64,000 bases of DNA from Batillaria attramentaria (taxonomy: Eukaryota > Mollusca > Gastropoda > Batillariidae), in the NCBI GenBank assembly GCA_018292915.2, contig JACVVK020000089.1:98501-162500 (forward strand). Direction: 5' to 3'. The notes beneath the pieces are model-generated. The model was not told the origin of the DNA and searched no databases. It saw nothing but the letters and a program-made list of their open reading frames with translations. Numbering within the stretch: position 1 is the stretch's first letter; the number at the start of each line of letters is the position of its first letter. Positions 57,588 through 64,000 of the stretch are shown piece after piece. Both the position numbers and the translations under genes were made by a program.

Positions 57588-57730
57588 ATAATAATCATAA
57601 GAAGAAGAAGAATGTGTCCTGATATAGGCCTTCTACCTAATCGTTGACTCAAGGCGCCGCGAACTGAATGCAGTACGCATGCTCAGGTGAATCAAGCACA
57701 TTCATTCACACAGCGGACATCCACATGTGC
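57588..57730 (-). mobile_element. Family B SINE, diverged copy, 3' part
   Basis: (AAT/AAG)n tail, then aaggcgccgcgaactgaatg and gctcaggtgaatcaagcaca. Interrupted at 57731 by a MITE and continued at 57970. Confidence 0.7.
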
Positions 57731-57969
57731 CCCGTTGTCACAAAAGGGACCATAAGTCAAAAATTATCCATTTTGAGATATGTACATCACTGCAATCTAC
57801 TGGTTATGCAGTTTATTCAATATCAGAATGAAAGCTGTACTACTAAAATTGACAGAGATATCAGCAGTTGACGTTGGCTGCTCACAAGGCGGCCATACTG
57901 ACCCGCAGCACTCTTGCCTGTAGCGGCGTTCGGCTTAGCGCGACTTATGGTCCCTTTCGCGAGAACGGG
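57731..57969. mobile_element. MITE J inserted in a SINE
   Basis: 239 bp bounded by ~28-bp terminal inverted repeats: CCCGTTGTCACAAAAGGGAC at left and CCCGTTCTCGCGAAAGGGAC (reverse complement) at right, both followed by cataagtc. The interior is non-coding. No certain target duplication. Confidence 0.8.
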
Positions 57970-58052
57970 TCACATACTACGATCACGCTGTGCGAAGGGT
58001 TAATTCAGATATTCAAGCTTCAAGATATTCAAGTTTCGGAAATCAGAATTTA
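57970..58052 (-). mobile_element. Family B SINE, diverged copy, continuation
   Basis: cgatcacgctgtgcgaaggg, ttaattcagatattcaag and tttcggaaatcagaattt continue the family B body. The head is lost. Confidence 0.65.
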
Positions 58053-58499
58053 AACTACACAGTTTTATGCGACGAGCTTCGTCCATTTTCAGCACTACCG
58101 CTCGTGAATAAGCGGCAGTGTGATTTTTTTTTTTAAATTACTTAGGGAGAATCTGGCTGTTATATTTTATTTTCCATTATACACTTGGTGTTCCGGCGGC
58201 AATTACGCGAAAACACAGCTCTGGCCATTTCAGCAGCCTTAAGAAGTAAACCTCGCGAGTCGCATTGTCAACAGCACGGCAGGGGTTCCCCCTCTGAAAC
58301 ACTTTCTTCCCAAGCTAACAACGGTCAGCACTGTTTCGGCTCGTACAAGATTTGAAGTCCGCGTTGAGTGTCGCCCGCGACTTGGTACGCTGAGTGTCGC
58401 ATCTCCAGTACATCTACATGACGGCAACCAATACAGCTTAACAAGTAAAGACCCTAATTTTGAGATCGTCAAGCTCACGGATCGTCAAGTTCTGAGCTG
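58053..58499. other. Non-coding stretch
   Basis: Nothing recognised. Confidence 0.45.
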
Positions 58500-58838
58500 T
58501 TTACAGCATAACACAACAAAGACACATGCACAAGTACAACTACAGATGATCTTGCGTTTAGCTGACTGACGCCGAAACGCAGCAGCCGGTGACAGTGTTG
58601 TTGTGACATCCGCACTTGTAGCTCACCGAGTTCGAGCGGACGACAAGGTCAACATGACGGACGCCGTTTACGGACGGCTGAGTCTTCCTCGTTTGCGCGG
58701 CCGTCAAACGTCAGTGTGTTGCATTCGGAGCTCTACCAATCTCTAAAACAGACCCAGACTATGCCGAGCGCACAGGCGCAGTCACAAACGCAAGCCTCCC
58801 TGTATCAAACCCTTGTGATGGTAGCAATAGCGCTTTTA
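58500..58838 (+). repeat. Dispersed repeat E, copy 3
   Basis: Collinear with copies 1 and 2 (caaagacacatgcacaagta, gccgaaacgcagcagccggt, tacggacggctgagtcttcc, gtgttgcattcggagctcta). It lacks the retroposon insertion of copy 1. Confidence 0.75.
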
Positions 58839-59252
58839 AGTGTCTGCTGACGGAGGAACAAGAGGTCTATACTCCATTCAGTGCCGTACATTTTCGTAGC
58901 CCGTCATCATAGTCCAGTCGCTTTGTTTGAGACTGAGACGTGGGTGTCGAGAGGAAGAAAAGAAAAGAAAACTTCTCAAAACGCCATTCCTCAATAGAAA
59001 TAGAACGTCGTCTTCGCGATGTCAGTTGCACATGGCTGTTGGTGACATGCGTATCGACCGTGCTAAACATCTATTCAGTCGTGGAAAGAAAGATGCAGGC
59101 AGTACGGTTTGCATGAGGTAAACTTCCAACAGATGGTTCAACCCCCCCCCCCCCCCCCCTTTAATTTCTTGCCTGATGGATGCGGGAGAAATTCTCGAAA
59201 ACAGGAACAGCAAAATCGGTCAGCACAAATAAGATTCCAAAGCAAAAATTGA

Positions 59253-59283
<31 letters not shown>

Positions 59284-59417
59284 ACACACGCCTACGCCCC
59301 TCCCCCCCCCCCCCCCCAAAAAAAAAAAAAAAAAACACTCGAATAAACAGAAATTCGAGGTGGCCATTTCTAAACCTCAGGAGTCGCTTCCGCTGAATGC
59401 TATTCAAAGCGTTTTAC

Positions 59418-59451
<34 letters not shown>

Positions 59452-60226
59452 AGAGCGAGAAGGACATTTCCGCGTTTCCTGGAGCAAAACATGGGTCCAT
59501 CCTCGCAAATGCTGGTGAAATGATCACGTGCATGCTAGATAAACTCTTTCACATTTCCGAAGTTTCCGAGGTTTCGCCGAGCTAGAGCGCCCTTTCCTTT
59601 CTCCTGCAGAACCAGAAGAGAGGGTTTGTAAAACTGGAATAAAATGTGGCGATGGGAATGATTGCAGTTACCATTAGCAAGCGGATCCTCATTTGCTGCT
59701 GTCGGTCCAAGGAAAAGTGACAAGAACGAAAATTTTAAAACTCACAAGTCTCTATACATTTGTTGGGGGGGGGGGGGTGGGGTTGTTGTTGTTGTTGTTA
59801 GTTTGTTTTTAGGAAGGTGTGTGTGCGTGGGTGGGGGTTGGGCGTTGTTGTTACTGCTGTTGTAGCTGCTTGGGGTTTCTCTTCTTTTTATCATTAATGT
59901 ATACATTTCTGGTCAAAACACGTCAGTTCGGTAGGGGACGTACATCATGGATTCTACAGGCGTGCTTACTATCATGTCACACACACAAAAAAAAATACCA
60001 CGAACTAACGAAGTGCACTGACATTATGAGACACTTCATTAGCTTGTAAGTTGTTTTTTGTGTCCGTCACACTGAAGTGATAATTTACTGTCCATTCTAA
60101 CAAGCAGCAATTCAGCGCCCATCATTCTTACAGTGACAGATACATAATGAAGCACTAGGACTCAGTAATTCACTTTTGGTAAAAGCTGGAACGGCTGAAG
60201 ACCAACGTCACTTTTTTTTTTTTTTT
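58839..60226. repeat. Non-coding with C/A homopolymer junctions
   Basis: Poly-C at 59143-59159, poly-C-(CA)n at 59253-59289, poly-C-poly-A at 59301-59335, (GA)n at 59418-59456, poly-G at 59765-59776. No gene is recognised. Confidence 0.6.
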
Positions 60227-60232
60227 GCGCGC

Positions 60233-60308
<76 letters not shown>

Positions 60309-60309
60309 C

Positions 60310-60378
<69 letters not shown>

Positions 60379-60425
60379 GTGTGCGCGCGTGCGCGCGCGT
60401 GTGTGCGTGCGTGTGTGTGTGTGGT
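60227..60425 (+). repeat. (GT)n microsatellite, ~200 bp
   Basis: Two long (GT)n blocks with small interruptions (ggcgtat at 60307, a GC-rich stretch at 60380-60412). Both strands give long Val/Cys or Thr/His frames that are not genes. Confidence 0.95.
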
Positions 60426-60839
60426 GTTGTTCTTGCTGCTGCTGCTGTTGTTGTTGTTGTTCGTATAGTTCTTTTCTAACATCACTTCCTCTACTTCTCC
60501 TTCTTCTTCGGGTTTTTTTTTTTTTTTTTTTGGGGGGGGGGGGGGGGGTTGTGCCGCGCCACACAAACCCCGAACTATAACCTTATCGATGCTGTAGGCA
60601 CTTTGCCGCTGTCTGTCGCCGTAGACGAGCGCCGTCCCGCCGTAATAATATTTTCGTCAACCTATCAAAACGGGCTTCCGCGTGCAACATAATACAGTTT
60701 CCTTGGAGCGGAATATAGTATGTCTCTCTCCCTCCCATATCGAAGGGAAAATGAGTTACAGGACATACTTTATCACGTCAGCATGGGTGACAATCTAATC
60801 ACCATGTTCACGACATACCTAAGTCCGGTATCGATCGCC
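60426..60839. repeat. (GCT/GTT)n, T/G junction, then non-coding
   Basis: (CTG)n-(GTT)n at 60434-60462 and a poly-T-poly-G junction at 60512-60548. The rest is unrecognised. Confidence 0.7.
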
Positions 60840-61523
60840 TTGCAGGCCGAAGGGCACAAATACACAGGGCCTCAAAATGCCTGTATATTCCCTGTTAGCC
60901 TCAGGCATGATAGTCACCCCTAAGGGTGTGGGTGTTTGGGGTTTTTTTTGTTTGTTTTTTTTTTGGGGGGGGGACGTCCTTTTCCACCACATACGGGTGA
61001 TATCAAAGACGGGGCAACGACGAGAAAGCCAGCACAAATATTAATTTTGGCCCCAGCCGGGATACGAACTCACGGCGACCCGAGCATTAGAAGTCCAACT
61101 CTCTACCATTCGGCCACCCCGGCTCCCCTAGTCACCCCTAAAACTGCTTCAATCTGGAAACAATTACTACCATGAACAGATCATTCAAAGGCACGCACCT
61201 GACAGGAGTTTTAAAAAAAAATTGAATGTCTCCTTTCCGCTCAGGCCTCACTGGAGTAATGCACGTCCATCTTCGCTTTACGCCAGAGAGCCAGTTCACA
61301 CAAATACGTTAGCGTCACTTTGCTCGACCTCTGCGCAAAACGTCCCAGCTTCACTGGCAGCTTGCCACTTTTTGCGACCGCCTTCCATGCACCTTGATCT
61401 ACATAACATAAAATCATGAAAATCACGTTTTTCAAGACAACAAAAAACACTTCAGACTAATACACTCGCCAAACAGGGTACTTCAAATGAGCCCTCGGTC
61501 AATTTGTGTCCTTACGCCTGCAG
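60840..61523. mobile_element. MITE I copy 3, inverted, with nested SINE
   Basis: The reverse-oriented copy of the 52088 and 56549 elements: tgcaggccgaagggcacaaa at left and the complement of CTGCAGGCGTAAGGACACAA at right. Subtracting the SINE and one duplication leaves ~465 bp, matching copy 2. Confidence 0.85.
60924..61128 (-). mobile_element. Family A SINE with 13-bp TSD inside a MITE
   Basis: Full head (ggggagccggggtggccgaa) and a tail interrupted by a T-G homopolymer expansion (60940-60973). Perfect direct repeat TAGTCACCCCTAA at 60911-60923 and 61129-61141. The uninterrupted MITE at 56549-57034 shows the empty site. Confidence 0.95.
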
Positions 61524-61594
61524 TCTTCAGCTCATGTGCGGACTCGGTCACAAAACAAAGGCTCTGACCGTGATAACAGCTCTCCACACGAAGG

Positions 61595-61660
61595 TTAAAG
61601 GTCTGCAATTTCAACACAAGAAGCCACAAACTGCGTTAAACTCAGTGTTCACCCCTGTAA
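61595..61660. mobile_element. MITE H end fragment
   Basis: TTAAAGGTCTGCAATTTCAA, then cacaagaagccacaaactgc matches the left arm of the 50344 and 53740 copies. No right end follows. Confidence 0.65.
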
Positions 61661-61711
61661 TTCGAAAATACGAGGGTCCTTGGGACCCTTTCTCCATATT
61701 TTTGAGGGTCC

Positions 61712-62025
61712 TTTTTTAAACTACTTTATTATCCCTTTCGGGAAATTTGGGCTGCTTCCCCCGGGGGAAGCGCGTCGCCGCGGTGCAACGCCATCCAATA
61801 CCTATCCTATATTTTTTTTAAATTTTGCTGGGGGAGGAAAGCCGGATTGCCCGGAGAGAAACCACCAATGAGCAGCCCGGCAGCCAGGAAAAATCGGTCT
61901 CACATATATCACAAGCTCGACCTGGGCTCGAACCCACGCTTCATCGCCATGACATTAGTGACGGCCGTGCAGTAGCGCAACGGCTAAATCCGACGCGCTA
62001 CCTATTAGATCACCGCTTATCCCTT
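61712..62025 (-). mobile_element. Family C SINE, third copy
   Basis: Tail cttcccccgggggaagcgcg at the left, body ggaaagccggattgcccgga, head with box B GGGTTCGAGCCC and ggtagcgcgtcggatttag at the right. ttatcccttt occurs at 61729-61738 and 62017-62026, but the left one lies within the element's own tail, so it may be coincidence. Confidence 0.8.
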
Positions 62026-62137
62026 TTCAGTTGGTCCTTTGGTAAATGTTGAGGGTCCACATTTCAAGTCAGAGCTTCAAGCTGGTCGTCTGTTTCAACT
62101 TGCTCTCTACTGATTCAGGTAACGGTGGTGTCTGCTG

Positions 62138-62432
62138 TTTTAGGATGTGTCCCATGTGCGTATGAGTGATATGTGAATGCGCAATGAGTTAAAAGCCTCT
62201 TCAAGAATTGCAATGTATAAATAATTATTATTATTATTATTATTATTATTTCAGTTTGTCGGTGTGAAAGAAAGGGGCAATTTCAACCAGAAATCAGAAA
62301 ACGTTCTTGTAATGGGAAGACGCATGCAGTTTCAGGATGTGTTCTATGCGTGTGTGAGTGATGTCTAAATGTGCAATGAGCTGATGCAGTTTCAAGAATT
62401 GCGCTGTATGAATTATCATTATTATTATTATC
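62138..62432 (+). repeat. Diverged direct repeat ending in (ATT)n
   Basis: Two ~100-bp blocks (62138-62250, 62328-62432) share aggatgtg, tatgagtgat/tgtgagtgat, gcaatgag, ttcaagaattgc and an (ATT)n end. This resembles two copies of a decayed retroposon tail. Confidence 0.6.
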
Positions 62433-62481
62433 CAAGACCTATGCATATTCAGGGTTCAAAATGGTCCTTGAGCCAAATAAG

Positions 62482-63010
62482 GAAAAGTGTGTAGCATTTA
62501 GTGACAAAGTGGCAAAGCCACGAGCATGACTGTCTCTGCAAAGCATTCGTGTTATGTATATGGAGACATGCTCCCCCGGATTGTTTTTTTAATTAGACTA
62601 AAATCTATGCAATTTTGTGCTTTTCGGTATGATTACTAATGCTTCAGAGGAGAAAACACTTTATTTTGGAGGCAAATGTTTATAAATGTCTAAAATCTGT
62701 GTAATCGGGTGCGTTTAGGAATGATTTGGGGGGGGGGGTGTTTGGGAGTTTAACGTCCTTTTCCACCAAATAAGGGTGATATCACTGGCAAAGACGGGGC
62801 AACGAGAAAAAAGGCCAGCACAAATATTTGGCCCCAGCCGGCGGGATTCGCACTCACGACCCGAGCATTGAGAGTCCAACGCTCTACCATTCGGCCACCC
62901 CGGCTCCCGAATGATTTTAGGTGCTTGCGAGGAGGAACCACACATTCTGAGAGGAGGGAAATGTTTAGCCAAAGGTGAAAATCCGCCAAAAGGTGGAAGA
63001 CTTTAAGTAC
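62482..63010 (+). repeat. Dispersed repeat G, copy 2, with nested SINE
   Basis: Collinear with 18048-18455, including the internal duplication (aattagactaaaatctatgc and a second aaatctgtgtaatc). It is interrupted by a family A SINE, so the element is older than that insertion. Confidence 0.7.
62728..62908 (-). mobile_element. Family A SINE with 9-bp TSD
   Basis: Full length with small internal insertions (cactggcaaa, gcgggat). Direct repeat GAATGATTT at 62719-62727 and 62909-62917. It sits inside repeat G. Confidence 0.9.
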
Positions 63011-63949
63011 TGATATTCAAGACGTGTTTTGTTTTGTTTTTTTCCTGAGACCAATCATCGTCATGATTTTTGCTACAAAGTAGCACCTTGACTAGCAAAC
63101 GTGACCATGGAAACGGTTTTCCAAACGAAGTGCCACCCACTAAGCAGGCAGTATCAATGAAGTAGTTAGCAAACCTCCAGTTCCAAGGACCTACAGCTGT
63201 TGGCGGCGTTCACCCAAAACACTGTCACTCACAGAATCAAAACACTCGCACATCGCCCAGCAGCGGCGACCGGAATTACCGCCCCTTTTACCGCCAAAGC
63301 AGGTGGCGCCCTCCCCTGCGTGAAGACGTAAGGGACAAGAGAACAAGCGACGATGGTAATTTATCGTGGGATCGTGACCGCGGTCAGTCAATACACTTGC
63401 ATCAATACGAGCGGCAATTTCCGATAACATTGTCCCCGAACGGAAAACGAATGCTTCCTGACAAGGACCGCAAACGGACAGGATCCGGGAATGGAAACCT
63501 CCCTCGTCCTGTATTTGCCGCCACTGTTCCTGAGCCCTTAACCTCACTCCATCATTTTGGTCAGTTCTCGCCCCTGATGTCTCTTATCTCCCGGCGTCTA
63601 TTCTTGATTCTGTATCAGCCATGTGACTGTCAGACCGTTTTGAAACTCCGCTCGGCCAGTCGCCAGTGCGAGTAAAGAAAAGTCGGCCCCGTCTGAACTG
63701 ACCACAAGCACGCGACTGCGAATAGCTGCGATCTTCATCCTACAGTCAACTCGATATAATTATGTGAAACAAAAAAAGGTATATGCGTGCATTTGCGGTT
63801 GAGACTGTGTGAGTCACCAACACCTATGGTCGATTTGCCGGGATATGTAGGTCAAGCAGACAGGCACTCACTGTTCTCTTTGACCCGGACATCCCAGCAA
63901 TTCGACACAGCCTCCTCCGCCAAGAGAAAAGGGGGGGGGGGGGGGGAGG
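63011..63949. other. Non-coding stretch
   Basis: A 118-codon minus-strand frame (63191-63547) has ordinary composition but no recognised domain. Poly-G at 63931-63946. No supported gene. Confidence 0.4.
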
Positions 63950-64000
63950 GAGAGTTTAACGTCCTTTTCCATTCCGTAAAAGTGATATCAAAGACGGGGC
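63950..64000 (-). mobile_element. Family A SINE, cut by the window edge
   Basis: gagagtttaacgtccttttc, then agtgatatcaaagacggggc is the family A tail and middle in antisense. The head lies beyond the window. Confidence 0.85.

Noticed and set aside
63191..63547. 118-codon minus-strand frame
   Set aside because: Ordinary composition but nothing recognised, and no neighbouring exon in phase.

Overview
This is repeat-rich, intron-bearing animal nuclear DNA. It carries two class A G-protein-coupled receptor genes, one intronless through its seven helices and one split into three exons. The rest is a dense field of tRNA-derived SINEs, small inverted-repeat DNA transposons (MITEs), minisatellites and very long microsatellites. 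Nothing looks bacterial, viral or CRISPR-like. A neuropeptide-type receptor beside a fast-evolving chemosensory-like receptor, together with this mix of SINEs, suggests a marine mollusc, most likely a gastropod. That assignment is inference, not proof.

Layout. 1-5.5 kb: two copies of a long SINE (family B), one short SINE (family A), a 62-bp retroposon and a 20-bp minisatellite. 5.5-7.3 kb: a complete FMRFamide-receptor-like GPCR (main exon 6128-7279, candidate upstream exon 5549-5611). 8.8-9.4 kb: a minisatellite apparently grown from a family A SINE tail. 10.7-11.9 kb: a degenerate ~110-bp tandem array split by a long SINE (family D). 13-17 kb: a MITE, large CA/CT tracts, SINEs, a 32-bp minisatellite and a composite (CA)n array. 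17.6-21 kb: two dispersed repeats, then a three-exon chemosensory-type GPCR with a 121-nt poly-C tract and a SINE in intron 2 and a one-base frame break in exon 3. 21-44 kb: no recognisable gene, but many dated insertions. 44.5-63 kb: at least five MITE families, some with SINEs nested inside them or nested inside SINEs, a pentamer-based higher-order array, and the second locus of the 32-bp minisatellite.

How it works together. The two receptors are independent single-gene units and no pathway links them. The mobile elements are all non-autonomous: I see no reverse transcriptase or transposase. Ten family A SINE copies have perfect 9-16 bp target-site duplications, and several are 5'-truncated, which is the signature of target-primed reverse transcription by a partner LINE elsewhere in the genome.

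The most unusual signal is a family of ~60-bp retroposons. Four copies share the same 5' boundary, the same short hairpin and a (TAAC)n or (TCAC)n tail, and each has a perfect 12-13 bp target-site duplication. No internal Pol III promoter is visible.
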